64,000 bases of DNA, taken from Bacteroidales bacterium. Its GTDB lineage: Bacteria; Bacteroidota; Bacteroidia; Bacteroidales; UBA1715. A program made the position numbers and the translations under genes. Below the pieces are notes generated by a model, which was not told the DNA's origin, did not search any database, and saw nothing but the letters and a program-made list of their open reading frames with translations. The stretch is taken from positions 232,187 through 296,186 of the forward strand of contig JADKDL010000006.1 of the NCBI GenBank assembly GCA_016714605.1. The letters are read 5' to 3'. Positions within the stretch are counted from its first letter, which is position 1, and each line of letters starts with the position of its first letter. Below, piece after piece: positions 1 through 9,550 of the stretch.

Positions 1-2
1 CA

Positions 3-233
3 GAACCTATTATTACATTTGTTCACACCTTTCAAATTGAGTTGAGGCATCCGGAAAATTCTGTAAAAGAACCGGTTTGGCAAAGTGAAATAATTGAAAT
101 AGAATGTGGCGATTATGATAAATTACCCATACTTCTGGGCACAACAGATTTTCTTAAACACTTTAAAATAACTCTTGATTATCCAAATAATAAAACAATA
201 ATTGAGATAAAACATGAAAGGGAAGATGCTTAA
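3..233 (+). CDS. C-terminal fragment of a retropepsin-like aspartic protease family protein (5' end outside window)
   Basis: The reading frame is open to the left edge of the window, so only the last 77 residues are seen and the true start is upstream. The tail contains LLGTTDFLKHFKITLDY, which resembles the conserved C-terminal turn of single-domain retropepsin-like proteins (ILG.DFL..F...IDY). The catalytic DTG/DSG motif would lie upstream and cannot be checked. The gene converges with the chemotaxis gene downstream. The family call rests on one short motif and is tentative; that a real gene ends here is fairly sure because the frame is open throughout. Confidence 0.5.
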   Translation, partial: EPIITFVHTFQIELRHPENSVKEPVWQSEIIEIECGDYDKLPILLGTTDFLKHFKITLDYPNNKTIIEIKHEREDA

Positions 234-262
234 ATTTGCACCTTCCCTCATGAAAATAGACA

Positions 263-281
263 TTCAGATGGCTCATCTGAA
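263..281. terminator. Hairpin between convergent genes
   Basis: A perfect 8-bp inverted repeat (TTCAGATG / CATCTGAA) with a 3-nt loop lies between the + strand protease-like gene and the - strand MCP gene. It is placed to stop transcription from both sides, but the T-tract is short on either strand, so it is only a candidate terminator. Confidence 0.4.
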
Positions 282-297
282 AATCACCACACACATA

Positions 298-2265
298 TTA
301 ATATCTTGTAAACTCATCATTGTCTGTTGCTTCCATTTCTAATTGGATGCCTTTATCTTGTACCTGATTCCTTTTGGTATTATATGAAGATTGCTGTCTT
401 TTGCGAATTCTAGTGGAATTATTATCACCTTCATTGTTTCCGGTTTTAAAGAAATCTACTTGTTCTCTCATTTGTTGCGCCTGACTAGAAAGTTCTTCCG
501 AGCTGGCAGCGTTTTCTTGATTGGCTTGGTTTAGTTGCTGAATGGCTGCGTTTACCTGATCGGTTCCGGCACTTTGCTCTCTACTTGCAGCAGCAATTTC
601 TTGTACCAGTTTAGAGGTTTTTTCAATTTCAGGAACAATTTCCGCCATTTGTTGTCCGGTTTTCTCTGCAATCTGCACACTGATTTTCGATAATTTATTT
701 ATCTCATCAGCAGCAATCTGACTTCTCTCTGCCAACTTCCTTACCTCAGTTGCAACCACGGCAAAACCCTTACCATGCTCACCAGCTCTGGCAGCTTCTA
801 TTGCTGCATTTATAGCAAGTAAATCGGTTTTTTCGGCAATCTCTCCAATAATTGCAATTTTATCAGCAATTTCTTTCATTGATATTACTGTTTTAGAAAC
901 AGATTCGTAGCCATCTTTTATTTCGGTTGCAGCTTTTTTAGCTATACTTTCTGTTTGTTGTGCATTATCGGTATTTTGCTGTATGTTTGATGCCATTTGC
1001 TCCATAGAACTTGATGCTTCCTCGGTAGATGATGCTTGCTCTTGAGCGTTCTGAGTTAGTTGCTCGCTAGCAGCAGCAATCTGACTTGCAGCCGATTTTA
1101 CACTATCAATTACAACTTTTACTTGCAATGCCATACTTTTAAGTGCATTTGCCAAAACACCAATCTCATCTTTCTGATTAACATCTATTGTAGCAGTTAA
1201 ATCTCCTTTGGCAAGCGATTCTGCAAAATCTACTCCCTGTTTAAGTGGTTTGGTGATGAGCTTAGTTAAGTATAATGCCAAGAAAAACCCAATTAAAATT
1301 GTAGATAGTAAAGCTATTGCTAAGTAAAGATAAGATGCATTAAGTAAACTCACTGAAGATTTTGCTGATGATGCAGAACTTACTATACCAGCCTCAACAA
1401 CCGATTGACAAGATGCTACCAACATATTTCCGGCTTTGGTTCTTGCAACAGCAACGTCTTCACGTTTTAACCAATTGGTTTTAAAACTATTCATTGCCTG
1501 TTCGTAACCTACCGCGCCATGTTTTATAGTTTCTAGCCTATTAAGATTGACATCTAATTTTGTGTCTGCTTTAATCTTTTCAAGTTCTGAATATATACCT
1601 GAAAATTTTGAAAGTGCTTCATCATACAATTTCGGATCGCGTAGTGCTTGCGATTTAAAGTTTATTATCCGTACTTGATTTCCCTCATCAAGTATTTGGG
1701 TTATTTTTTCTATTTTCACCAATCTAGACTCACTTACTTTTCCAGAATTTCTTTCAGACCTTAATTGCCCTTGTTGCGCTTCTAAATATGTCTGGCAATT
1801 TTTTGCAAATTCGGTTGCATTTTTGTCCATTTCAGTTCTGTCAGAAGCAAGGCTTTTATTTAAGACTACCGTTTGAGCTACCAAGTCAAAATAAACATTG
1901 CTTTCATCTTTAATTTTCGCTAATTCACTTTCAAGGTTTTCCAATTTTTCGGCATTTGAAGCAAGCTCTTCTGCTTGTTTTAGCGATTCTTTAATGGTCT
2001 CCATTTCCTGAATAGCACTTTGGTGGTACGCTTCTTCTTCGGTAAAGCCATAGCCACGCATTTCATACATCAATTTGTTTGCAACTCTCTGAAGCTCATT
2101 AGCAATTTTCACCTCGGGCAGATACTCGTTTGATAAGAATGTAGACTCTTGCTTAACGCCTCTCATGCTCATAATTGCAAGCTCTCCTAGCAGGGCTGCA
2201 ATTACTATTATGGAACCAAAACCAATACCTAGTTTTGTTCCTAATTTTAAATCTTTGAAATTCAT
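298..2265 (-). CDS. Methyl-accepting chemotaxis protein (MCP), first copy
   Basis: Transmembrane chemoreceptor that senses ligands outside the membrane and controls CheA autophosphorylation through CheW. Seen: TM helix 1 at about residues 13-33, a roughly 280-residue all-helical sensor region (size and the MYEMRGYG segment suggest a helical bimodular type), TM helix 2 at about 312-334, a HAMP domain (KGDLTATIDVNQKDEIG at about 353-370), then the cytoplasmic coiled coil with hairpin-tip sequence EKTDLLAINAAIEAARAGEH. The protein ends in DNDEFTRY, a tail shared with the two paralogues below. The ATG start gives an N-terminus (MNFKDLKLGTKL) matching the copy at 4841-6805. It has its own upstream region with a copy of the conserved chemotaxis element. 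Confidence 0.95.
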   Translation of the reverse strand: MNFKDLKLGTKLGIGFGSIIVIAALLGELAIMSMRGVKQESTFLSNEYLPEVKIANELQRVANKLMYEMRGYGFTEEEAYHQSAIQEMETIKESLKQAEELASNAEKLENLESELAKIKDESNVYFDLVAQTVVLNKSLASDRTEMDKNATEFAKNCQTYLEAQQGQLRSERNSGKVSESRLVKIEKITQILDEGNQVRIINFKSQALRDPKLYDEALSKFSGIYSELEKIKADTKLDVNLNRLETIKHGAVGYEQAMNSFKTNWLKREDVAVARTKAGNMLVASCQSVVEAGIVSSASSAKSSVSLLNASYLYLAIALLSTILIGFFLALYLTKLITKPLKQGVDFAESLAKGDLTATIDVNQKDEIGVLANALKSMALQVKVVIDSVKSAASQIAAASEQLTQNAQEQASSTEEASSSMEQMASNIQQNTDNAQQTESIAKKAATEIKDGYESVSKTVISMKEIADKIAIIGEIAEKTDLLAINAAIEAARAGEHGKGFAVVATEVRKLAERSQIAADEINKLSKISVQIAEKTGQQMAEIVPEIEKTSKLVQEIAAASREQSAGTDQVNAAIQQLNQANQENAASSEELSSQAQQMREQVDFFKTGNNEGDNNSTRIRKRQQSSYNTKRNQVQDKGIQLEMEATDNDEFTRY

Positions 2266-2487
2266 ACAGGGTACATTTTAAGATTGTTTTTTATAAAATT
2301 TAAAATTGGGTTTAAGGGGCTTTATTATAAATATGTATTGTAATTCTTGATTCTATTTACATTCTTTCAAACAACTAACGTTTAAAAAATATGACACAAC
2401 TATCTGATAATATTAAATTTATATCATAAATGTAATTGCATAAAAGGAAATTTTCAAGAGAGAAACTACTCTATTTTATGACTATCG

Positions 2488-2516
2488 TACTGAATAAAAC
2501 TGCGGTGATTACGTAG
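2488..2516 (-). promoter_or_regulatory. Conserved chemotaxis upstream element, copy A
   Basis: A 29-nt element with the plus-strand pattern TACTGA-N7-TGCGG-N2-ATTAC, 223 bp upstream of the first MCP start codon. The same pattern with identical internal spacing occurs before the second MCP (4705-4733) and before cheA (9551-9579). The last four bases (GTAG) differ from the TGAG of the other two. Conservation upstream of three functionally linked units suggests a promoter core or operator; the binding factor is unknown. Confidence 0.6.
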
Positions 2517-2548
2517 TCTGTATAATGTTTACAAATTTGGTTTAAATA

Positions 2549-2583
2549 AAAAGAGAGGCTAACCATTGGTCAACCTCTCTTTT
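2549..2583 (-). terminator. Intrinsic terminator after the second MCP gene
   Basis: Inverted repeat AAAAGAGAGG / CCTCTCTTTT with a 15-nt loop, followed on the minus strand by a T-rich run. It lies about 40 bp past the stop of the MCP at 2626-4482. A nearly identical structure follows the third MCP (4764-4796), so the tail and terminator were probably duplicated together. Confidence 0.8.
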
Positions 2584-2625
2584 GAATCGATTCATAATAC
2601 TTCTATCAAGCAAAATAAAGCATTA

Positions 2626-4482
2626 TTAATATCGAGCAAAACCATTATCATCATCATTAACTAGGCTTAAACTCACTCCGCTGTGCGATTCTTGAACTTT
2701 TGCTTTTTTAGATGCGGTATTTTTGAATGTAGATTTTTTAGAAATATACGCATTATTATCGCTACCGGTTTTGAAGAACGAAACCTGATCTCTCATTTGT
2801 TGCGCCTGACTAGAAAGTTCTTCCGAAGCTGCAGCATTTTCTTGGTTTGCTTGGTTTAGTTGCTGAATAGCAGCATTTACCTGGTCGGTACCGGCATTTT
2901 GCTCTCTACTTGCAGCAGCAATTTCTTGTACCAGTTTAGATGTTTTTTCTATTTCAGGAACAATTTCTGCCATTTTATTTCCAGTTTGTTCTGCTATTAA
3001 AACACTCTGTTTAGAGAGTACACTAATCTCTTCGGCTGCTTTTTGGCTGCGTTCTGCAAGTTTTCTTACTTCTGTTGCTACAACTGCAAATCCTTTTCCA
3101 TGTTCGCCTGCACGAGCTGCTTCTATTGCAGCATTTATTGCTAATAAATCGGTTTTTTCTGCAATTTCTCCTATAATGCTAATTTTTTCTGCAATTTCTT
3201 TCATTGATATTACCGTTTTAGATACGGATTCGTAGCCATCTTTAATTTCCGTAGCAGCTTTCTTAGCTATACTTTCTGTTTGTTGTGCATTATCGGTATT
3301 TTGCTGTACGTTTGAAGCCATCTCTTCTATAGAACTGGAAGCTTCCTCGGTAGATGATGCTTGCTCCTGAGCATTCTGAGTAAGCTGTTCGCTGGCCGAT
3401 GAAATTGTATTTGCACTTACTGATATATGACCAACTATTTCCAACAGTTTATGAACCATACGTTGTAAATCTTTCATTACTCCTTTTTTAACAGTACTGC
3501 CAAAATCAATATCTAGCTTACCTTGCGAAATATTTTTTGCAATATCTTCAATTTCATAAGGTTCGCCACCTAGTTGGTTTGTAATATTTCTAGTTAAGAC
3601 GAATGAAATAGCAATGACAAGCATTATTGCTAATAAAATAGCAATGAGAATATAGACTGATATTGCAGAAATGTTTGATGCAAGTGCTACTTTTTGTTCA
3701 TCATTTATTCGATTCACATTTTCAAGAAAAGTACGTGCGGCAACTGCCATTTTTTTATCATATTCTCTTTTGAGTAGAATTTCTTTGTGAAAACTTTCTG
3801 AGGCTGCAATGTATTTTTCAACAATAACTCCAACTTGCTCTATATTCGCAACAAAAGCATTATTATTGTTTCTACTTGAAATTTCGTCAATTAGAGTTTT
3901 CATATTTGACATCACTTTAACGAAATCAGCCCATTTTTCATCGGTCTGATCTTTAATATAATATACACCACCTACACGCATCAAAGCGAAATTTATCTCT
4001 AAATCTTTAGAGGCAATTACTAGTTCGTTATCATCTTTAATTTGTGTTTTCCAACTATTAAGTAGTTTGAAAAATTCCAATCCATAATCTCTCCAAAATA
4101 GAGCTATATTCTTTTCTCTTTCGCTCGATTCTACATATTCCAAAAAAGCATCTTTGTAGTTATCGGCTTCTTTTTTTAATTCGGTAATTTGTTTTTTGTC
4201 AATTTCTGTACTTAAACTTTCTAATTCTGTATATAGTTGTTTCATTGTCTCTTTCCATGCAGCGAGAGATTCGGCATCTTTGAGAATCATATAATTCTTT
4301 CTGTGCCCCATAGCCTCGTAAACAGTAACTTCTAAACCTACTACTTGCGATGTTCTGTTTGTACTACTTTCTACCGATGTTAGTCCAACAAGGGCAGTGA
4401 TTCCTACAATAAGAGTTAAGACCAATATAAGTCCAAATCCTACTCCTAGTTTGTAACCTACTTTAATTTTGTCAAGATTCAT
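2626..4482 (-). CDS. Methyl-accepting chemotaxis protein, second copy
   Basis: Membrane chemoreceptor with a different sensor domain from its two neighbours but a near-identical signalling half. Seen: TM helix 1 just after MNLDKIKVGYKLGVGFG, a helical periplasmic domain of about 230 residues (4HB-like), TM helix 2, a HAMP-type linker starting at QLGGEPYEIEDIAKNISQGK, then the methylation helices and the tip EKTDLLAINAAIEAARAGEH. It ends NGFARY. A longer reading from a GTG at 4506 adds eight residues; the ATG at 4482 is preferred because it aligns with the MNFKDLKLG starts of the other copies. Monocistronic, with its own upstream element and terminator. The mismatch between diverged sensor and conserved signalling half suggests domain swapping or gene conversion. 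Confidence 0.93.
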   Translation of the reverse strand: MNLDKIKVGYKLGVGFGLILVLTLIVGITALVGLTSVESSTNRTSQVVGLEVTVYEAMGHRKNYMILKDAESLAAWKETMKQLYTELESLSTEIDKKQITELKKEADNYKDAFLEYVESSEREKNIALFWRDYGLEFFKLLNSWKTQIKDDNELVIASKDLEINFALMRVGGVYYIKDQTDEKWADFVKVMSNMKTLIDEISSRNNNNAFVANIEQVGVIVEKYIAASESFHKEILLKREYDKKMAVAARTFLENVNRINDEQKVALASNISAISVYILIAILLAIMLVIAISFVLTRNITNQLGGEPYEIEDIAKNISQGKLDIDFGSTVKKGVMKDLQRMVHKLLEIVGHISVSANTISSASEQLTQNAQEQASSTEEASSSIEEMASNVQQNTDNAQQTESIAKKAATEIKDGYESVSKTVISMKEIAEKISIIGEIAEKTDLLAINAAIEAARAGEHGKGFAVVATEVRKLAERSQKAAEEISVLSKQSVLIAEQTGNKMAEIVPEIEKTSKLVQEIAAASREQNAGTDQVNAAIQQLNQANQENAAASEELSSQAQQMRDQVSFFKTGSDNNAYISKKSTFKNTASKKAKVQESHSGVSLSLVNDDDNGFARY

Positions 4483-4704
4483 AATTTCTAATGTTTTATT
4501 TTTCACTTATGTTTTTCAAGAAGGAATATTTTCATAATAATTAACAGCTATTTTATTATTTTTATTAATAATTCAAATCTATTTGTTTACAAATCAACAT
4601 TTCCTAGTAAAATCGGCTATTAGGAAACCTTATATTAACAAAGTGAATATAGTACGCATTAGTGCCTGATAATACAGTTGAATCACTGTATTTGAGACAA
4701 TTAT

Positions 4705-4733
4705 TACTGAGAAAAATTGCGGACATTACTGAG
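4705..4733 (-). promoter_or_regulatory. Conserved chemotaxis upstream element, copy B
   Basis: Second copy of the TACTGA-N7-TGCGG-N2-ATTAC element, here followed by TGAG. It lies 223 bp from the ATG at 4482, the same distance as copy A from its gene. Adjacent sequence (TAATGTTTACAAATTGG) is also shared with copy A, while the roughly 200-nt leaders in between are not alike. Confidence 0.6.
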
Positions 4734-4763
4734 AGTATGTAATGTTTACAAATTGGTCAAAAA

Positions 4764-4796
4764 AAAAGAGGCTAACCATTGGTCAACCTCTCTTTT
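4764..4796 (-). terminator. Intrinsic terminator after the cheA-cheW-mcp operon
   Basis: Near-copy of the hairpin at 2549-2583 (same loop, one mismatch in the stem), followed on the minus strand by nine T residues. It lies about 45 bp past the stop of the third MCP and closes the operon. Confidence 0.8.
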
Positions 4797-4840
4797 GAAT
4801 CGATTTATAATACTTCAATCAAGCATAAAATAAAGCATTA

Positions 4841-6805
4841 TTAATATCGAGCAAAACCATTATCATCATCATTATCTAAGCTTAAACTCACGCCACTGTG
4901 CGTTTCTTGAACTTTTGATTTTTTAGAATTTGTATTTTTGAAAGTAGATTTTTTCGATACATAAGCATTATTGTCGCTACCGGTTTTGAAGAACGAAACC
5001 TGATCTCTCATTTGTTGCGCCTGACTAGAAAGCTCTTCCGAAGCTGCAGCATTTTCTTGGTTTGCTTGGTTTAGTTGCTGAATAGCAGCGTTTACCTGGT
5101 CGGTACCGGCACTTTGCTCTCTACTTGCAGCAGCAATTTCTTGTACCAGTTTAGATGTTTTTTCTATTTCAGGAACAATTTCTGCCATTTTATTTCCTGT
5201 TTTTTCAGCTATCACCACACTGTTTTTAGAAAGTGTGTTTATTTCTTCGGCAGCAATCTGACTTCTTTCAGCAAGTTTTCTTACTTCGGTAGCTACCACT
5301 GCGAAACCTTTGCCATGTTCGCCTGCACGAGCTGCTTCAATTGCAGCATTTATTGCAAGTAAATCGGTTTTTTCAGCAATTTCGCCAATGATACTTATTT
5401 TGTCGGCAATAGCTTTCATAGATTCTACGGTAAGATTTACCGATTCGTAACCTTCCTTAATTTCTTGTGCCGATTTTCTTGCAATACCTTCGGTTTGTTG
5501 TGCGTTGTCGGTATTTTGTTGAATGTTAGAAGCCATCTCTTCCATAGAACTAGAAGCCTCTTCGGTTGATGATGCTTGTTCCTGAGCATTTTGAGTAAGT
5601 TGCTCACTAGCCGCAGCAATTTGATTAGCAGCTGTTTTTACATTGTCTATTACACTTCTTACTTGGAAAACCATGTCTTTAAGTGCACCGGCAAGCATTC
5701 CTATTTCATCTTTTTGGTCAACGTCTATGGTTGCTGTTAAGTCTCCTTTGGCAAGGGTTTCGGCAAACTTCACTCCTTTTTGAATTGGTGTAGTTATGAT
5801 TCTAGTAAGGAACATAGCTAATACAATACCAATCAATACTGCCATGACCAAGCCAATAGCCAATACCATGTTTGAAGAGCGGAGTAAACTTATAGCAGAT
5901 CCAGCAATTTCTTCTGTGCCACTCATACCTGCTTCTGCTGTTACTGCGCATGCTTGAATGAGTTTTTGACCAACTTCTGTTCTGTTTTTTGCTATTTCTT
6001 CTCTTCTTAACCAATCGGCTAAAAAAGTTTTCATATCAGACTCATAAGCTTCGCCTGCTTTTTGAATAATTGCCAATTGATCAAGATTATCTTGGCGTTT
6101 TGTGTCTGCTTTAATTTCATCAAGCAATCTATAAATAGTTGGAAAATTGGTAAGAGCCTGCTCAAAAATCTTAGGGTCTCTCAATGCTTGCGATTTGAAG
6201 TTACCTATTCGCGCTTCATTACCGAAATCAATAATTTCATTAATTTTATTTATTTTATCTAATCTAGATGTAGAAGTTCTGCCAGAGCGAATTTCTTCGG
6301 TCATCTGTTCGTTTTGCGATTCCAAGTAAGCGTTACAATTTTTCATATACATTGCAGCATTTTCGTTCATTTCAGCTCTGCCTTTTTGTAGTTCAGTATT
6401 TTCCTTTTGAGTTTGTTCTACTAAGGTAAAATATTCATCAGCAGCTGCTTGAGCTTCTTTTACCTGAGCACCAAGTTTTTCAAGTCTTTCGGCAGTTGTG
6501 CTTAGTTTTTCAGCTTCGCTAAGCGATGCTTTAACGGTTTCAATTTCTTTTACCGCTTTTTTGTAGAACTCTTCTTCTTCGGTAAAGCCGTATCCGCGCA
6601 TTTCATACATCATGCGGTTGGTAGCAGCTCTCAGCTCATTAGCTATTTTTACCTCGGGTACGTACTCGGTAGCTAAGTAATGCGACTCGGTAGTAACTCT
6701 CGACATGTTTATTATTGCCAATCCGCCAATGATGACAGATATCATTATAAGTGAGCCAAAACCTATGGCCAACTTAGTTCCTAATTTTAAATCTTTAAAG
6801 TTCAT
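4841..6805 (-). CDS. Methyl-accepting chemotaxis protein, third copy (in operon with cheA and cheW)
   Basis: Chemoreceptor with the same architecture and length (654 residues) as the first copy: MNFKDLKLGTKLAIGFG start, TM helix 1, long helical sensor with MYEMRGYGFTEEE, TM helix 2 at about 315-335, HAMP (KGDLTATIDVDQKDEIG), signalling coiled coil with the standard tip, and a C-terminal NGFARY. It begins 51 bp after the cheW stop on the same strand, so it is most likely the last gene of the cheA-cheW-mcp operon and a cognate receptor of that kinase. Its final 60 residues nearly match those of the second copy, including the 3' untranslated hairpin. Confidence 0.95.
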   Translation of the reverse strand: MNFKDLKLGTKLAIGFGSLIMISVIIGGLAIINMSRVTTESHYLATEYVPEVKIANELRAATNRMMYEMRGYGFTEEEEFYKKAVKEIETVKASLSEAEKLSTTAERLEKLGAQVKEAQAAADEYFTLVEQTQKENTELQKGRAEMNENAAMYMKNCNAYLESQNEQMTEEIRSGRTSTSRLDKINKINEIIDFGNEARIGNFKSQALRDPKIFEQALTNFPTIYRLLDEIKADTKRQDNLDQLAIIQKAGEAYESDMKTFLADWLRREEIAKNRTEVGQKLIQACAVTAEAGMSGTEEIAGSAISLLRSSNMVLAIGLVMAVLIGIVLAMFLTRIITTPIQKGVKFAETLAKGDLTATIDVDQKDEIGMLAGALKDMVFQVRSVIDNVKTAANQIAAASEQLTQNAQEQASSTEEASSSMEEMASNIQQNTDNAQQTEGIARKSAQEIKEGYESVNLTVESMKAIADKISIIGEIAEKTDLLAINAAIEAARAGEHGKGFAVVATEVRKLAERSQIAAEEINTLSKNSVVIAEKTGNKMAEIVPEIEKTSKLVQEIAAASREQSAGTDQVNAAIQQLNQANQENAAASEELSSQAQQMRDQVSFFKTGSDNNAYVSKKSTFKNTNSKKSKVQETHSGVSLSLDNDDDNGFARY

Positions 6806-6856
6806 AGTTCTTAATTTTTAATTTTTTTTGGTTAGTTTGGTTGGTTCATGAAAAAG

Positions 6857-7360
6857 TTAATGCACAGCTTCTGCTTCGTGAAATTTTTCAGAATTGAGAA
6901 GTGCAATTTCATCTTCAGAAAAGATACGGTCGGTATCTAGAATCATCATAAAACCCTCATCGGCCTTTACCATACCGAGAATGAATTCGGTGTTGTAGTT
7001 ACTGCCCATTTCCGGTACTGCAGCTATCTCTTCGGGTTGTATTTCTAGCACATCTTGCACCTGATCGGCAATTGCAGCAACCATTAGGTTTCCTGTAGCT
7101 TTTTTCACGTCGAGTACTATAATTACCAGCTTATCGTCGCTGGTGCGGGGCGACATATTAAATTTATCTCTCGACTCAATAACAGGTATCACTTCTCCTC
7201 TGAAGTTAATTACCCCTTTTATGTAATGAGGTGCGTTAGGCACTTTGGTAATGTGCTGTTTTTCTAGCACCTCTAGAACCTTATGTACGTTTACTGCAAA
7301 AGTTTCATTCTCGAGCGTAAACGATAAGTAAGATTCTATGGCTTTGATTGATTTTTCCAT
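6857..7360 (-). CDS. cheW: Chemotaxis coupling protein CheW
   Basis: Adaptor that links receptors to the CheA kinase in the chemosensory array. The 167-residue protein is a single CheW-like SH3-type domain: SYLSFTLENETFAVNVHKVLEV at the start, then VPNAPHYIKGVINFRGEVIPV, the typical family signature, and a second beta-barrel half with GMVKADEGFMMILDTDRIF. It starts 24 bp after the cheA stop and is followed 51 bp later by an MCP, as expected for a chemotaxis operon. No cheY, cheB or cheR is present in the window. Confidence 0.95.
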   Translation of the reverse strand: MEKSIKAIESYLSFTLENETFAVNVHKVLEVLEKQHITKVPNAPHYIKGVINFRGEVIPVIESRDKFNMSPRTSDDKLVIIVLDVKKATGNLMVAAIADQVQDVLEIQPEEIAAVPEMGSNYNTEFILGMVKADEGFMMILDTDRIFSEDEIALLNSEKFHEAEAVH

Positions 7361-7384
7361 AGCTTTGATATTTAGGTTGTTTAA

Positions 7385-9454
7385 TTATGATACTAGTTTA
7401 GATTGTTCTACGGTGTAGTCTATGAGCAAATTGGTATCGAGCATAAGGGCAAGATTGCCATCGCCCAAGACACTAGCCCCCGACAGATACTCTTGGTTTT
7501 TGAATATATCGCCAAGTGGTTTGAGTACAGCTTGGTGTTCGCCAATAATCTTATCTACCACGAGAGCTATTTTTTTATCATCTTGCTGTACGATAACCAA
7601 TTTTTCTTTATCAGGATGTTGTCCTCCGGTATGAAACTGGTCTCTGAGTGCAATAAACGGAATAAGATTGCCACTTACTTCTACTCGTCTGTTGTTGGTG
7701 CTGAAAATTTCGGCTCTTGTTTTTTGATCGCATAAATGAATATCAGAAAGCGGAATCAAGAAATGAGTATTTTCTACTTTTACCAACAATGAATCGGTTA
7801 TAGAAATGGTTTGTCTAAGTTTAATGATTATTGTAGTACCAGCGCCAATTTCTGAATCGACAAATACTTCGCCTCTTACTTCGGTTATTACCCGTTTTAC
7901 CACATCCATGCCCACACCTCTGCCCGACACATCGGTAACTTCAAGCGCGGTTGAGAAACCGGGCTGGAAAATAAGTTCCAACAATTCCCTTTTACTCAAT
8001 ACAGCCTGTTCGTCAATCAAGCCTTTTTCTATTGCTTTGCTGCGAATTTTCTCAGGGTCTATACCTTTACCATCGTCTTCAATTTTTATAATTACATTGC
8101 TACCCGAATAATAAGAAGATAATTTAATCATACCCTCTTCTGGTTTTCCGCAAGCAAGTCTATCTTCGGGGCACTCAATACCATGATCTATACTGTTTCT
8201 GATAAGGTGCATCAACGGGTCGCCAAGTTTGTCAATTATATTTTTGTCAAGTTCGGTATCAACACCAGCGGTCATAAAATTGATTTTCTTGTTCAGTTTT
8301 TTAGAAACATCTCTAATCAAGCGTTTGAATGGAACGAGCATATCGAGCACTGGCACCAATCTTATTTCAAGAACATTATCTCTAAACTGTTTCGATAAAT
8401 CTTCAACCTTTTCAACAACAGCAGCAAGCTGGGTATAATCTCTTGATTGCTCAATAAGACGGAGGCGAGCTTTGGTTGTAACCAACTCACTCACCAAATA
8501 CATAAGCACATCTAATTTTCCTGAATCAACCTGAATTCTGGAATTTGCTTCTACTTTCTCTGCAAACTCAGGAACGAGAGCTGCCGCCGATTTCTGAATT
8601 TTACTTTTCAGGGAAGTTTCAGGAATCATTTCTATAGTAGCAGGTTCAATCTCATCGGCTTGTGGCTGATTAATTTTTTCGGTAAGTAGATCAACAACAG
8701 CATCGGCTTGAGCTTTTTCAATCATTTCCATGTGCTGTGCAAATACCTTTTGGTCAAGAATATTTGACTCAGATATTTTTACAATTTTCACATTCTCCTC
8801 AACAAATATGAATACATCAAGAATAGAATCGGCAGGCTTACTTGTAGCCAAGTAAATACCCCAGACTTCTCTTTGCGTTTCGGCTTCGTTATATGAAGTA
8901 AGATTTACAACTTTGTACGTTCCTAATCTTGCTAATTCTGAAAACAGGGAAAGAATACTGATACCGCGATCGAGCATTTTTTCATCGGGTTCGAAAGCCA
9001 CATAAAATGTTCTTACCAGTTCACTCTCTATTTTAGTTTCTTTCTTTATTTTAATCTCTTTGCCTTTATTCGGATCGTTGTATTTCAGTATTTGCTGAAT
9101 AACACGCAACAGGCGGTCTTGATTAATTTTGTTTGCTTCATTTTCAAAAGCCTGATCTTTGAGCAGGTTTCTTATATGATCTACACTTTCAAGGGTAAAC
9201 TCTACAATATCTCTCGACAGATCTGTTTCACCTTCTCTTATTTTGTCGAAAATAGACTCGGTGAAATGGGTTAGTTCGCCAATCCTATCGAAACCAAACA
9301 TCACACTGGTACCTTTGAGCGTGTGCATGGCTCTGAATACCTCATGAATATTTTCAATATTTTCCGGATGAGCTTCTAACTCTATGAGTGAATTCTCTAT
9401 TTTGGTAAGCAACTCCTGTGCTTCATTCAAAAATTTATCTCTAAACTGATCCAT
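7385..9454 (-). CDS. cheA: Chemotaxis histidine kinase CheA
   Basis: Histidine kinase of the chemosensory complex; it autophosphorylates on the P1 domain and passes phosphate to response regulators. Seen in order: Hpt/P1 domain (residues about 1-105) with the phospho-accepting His in FRAMHTLKGTSVMFGF; a P2-like linker domain to about residue 260; the P3 dimerisation helices; the P4 ATPase domain with NSIDHGIE (N box), DDGKGID and GRGVGMDVVKRVI (G boxes); and a C-terminal CheW-like P5 domain (DSLLVKVENTHFLIPL). The length of 689 is normal. First gene of a three-gene operon with cheW and an MCP; a copy of the conserved element lies 97 bp upstream. The ATG start follows an A-rich leader. Confidence 0.96.
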   Translation of the reverse strand: MDQFRDKFLNEAQELLTKIENSLIELEAHPENIENIHEVFRAMHTLKGTSVMFGFDRIGELTHFTESIFDKIREGETDLSRDIVEFTLESVDHIRNLLKDQAFENEANKINQDRLLRVIQQILKYNDPNKGKEIKIKKETKIESELVRTFYVAFEPDEKMLDRGISILSLFSELARLGTYKVVNLTSYNEAETQREVWGIYLATSKPADSILDVFIFVEENVKIVKISESNILDQKVFAQHMEMIEKAQADAVVDLLTEKINQPQADEIEPATIEMIPETSLKSKIQKSAAALVPEFAEKVEANSRIQVDSGKLDVLMYLVSELVTTKARLRLIEQSRDYTQLAAVVEKVEDLSKQFRDNVLEIRLVPVLDMLVPFKRLIRDVSKKLNKKINFMTAGVDTELDKNIIDKLGDPLMHLIRNSIDHGIECPEDRLACGKPEEGMIKLSSYYSGSNVIIKIEDDGKGIDPEKIRSKAIEKGLIDEQAVLSKRELLELIFQPGFSTALEVTDVSGRGVGMDVVKRVITEVRGEVFVDSEIGAGTTIIIKLRQTISITDSLLVKVENTHFLIPLSDIHLCDQKTRAEIFSTNNRRVEVSGNLIPFIALRDQFHTGGQHPDKEKLVIVQQDDKKIALVVDKIIGEHQAVLKPLGDIFKNQEYLSGASVLGDGNLALMLDTNLLIDYTVEQSKLVS

Positions 9455-9550
9455 TTTTTTCCTTTATTTGAGATTTGTAATGGTTTCGTAAATGTATCTT
9501 TTATGAGAAAGGGAAAATAGAGTAGCAGCCCTTTACTTTGCTTCTGCCTA

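Noticed and set aside
5075..5362. 95-residue plus-strand frame rich in Phe and Cys
   Set aside because: Lies wholly inside the third MCP gene on the other strand; it mirrors the conserved signalling domain and has no family features.
2620..6800. Possible assembly duplication of the MCP genes
   Set aside because: Sensor domains and leaders differ strongly, so the copies are real paralogues.
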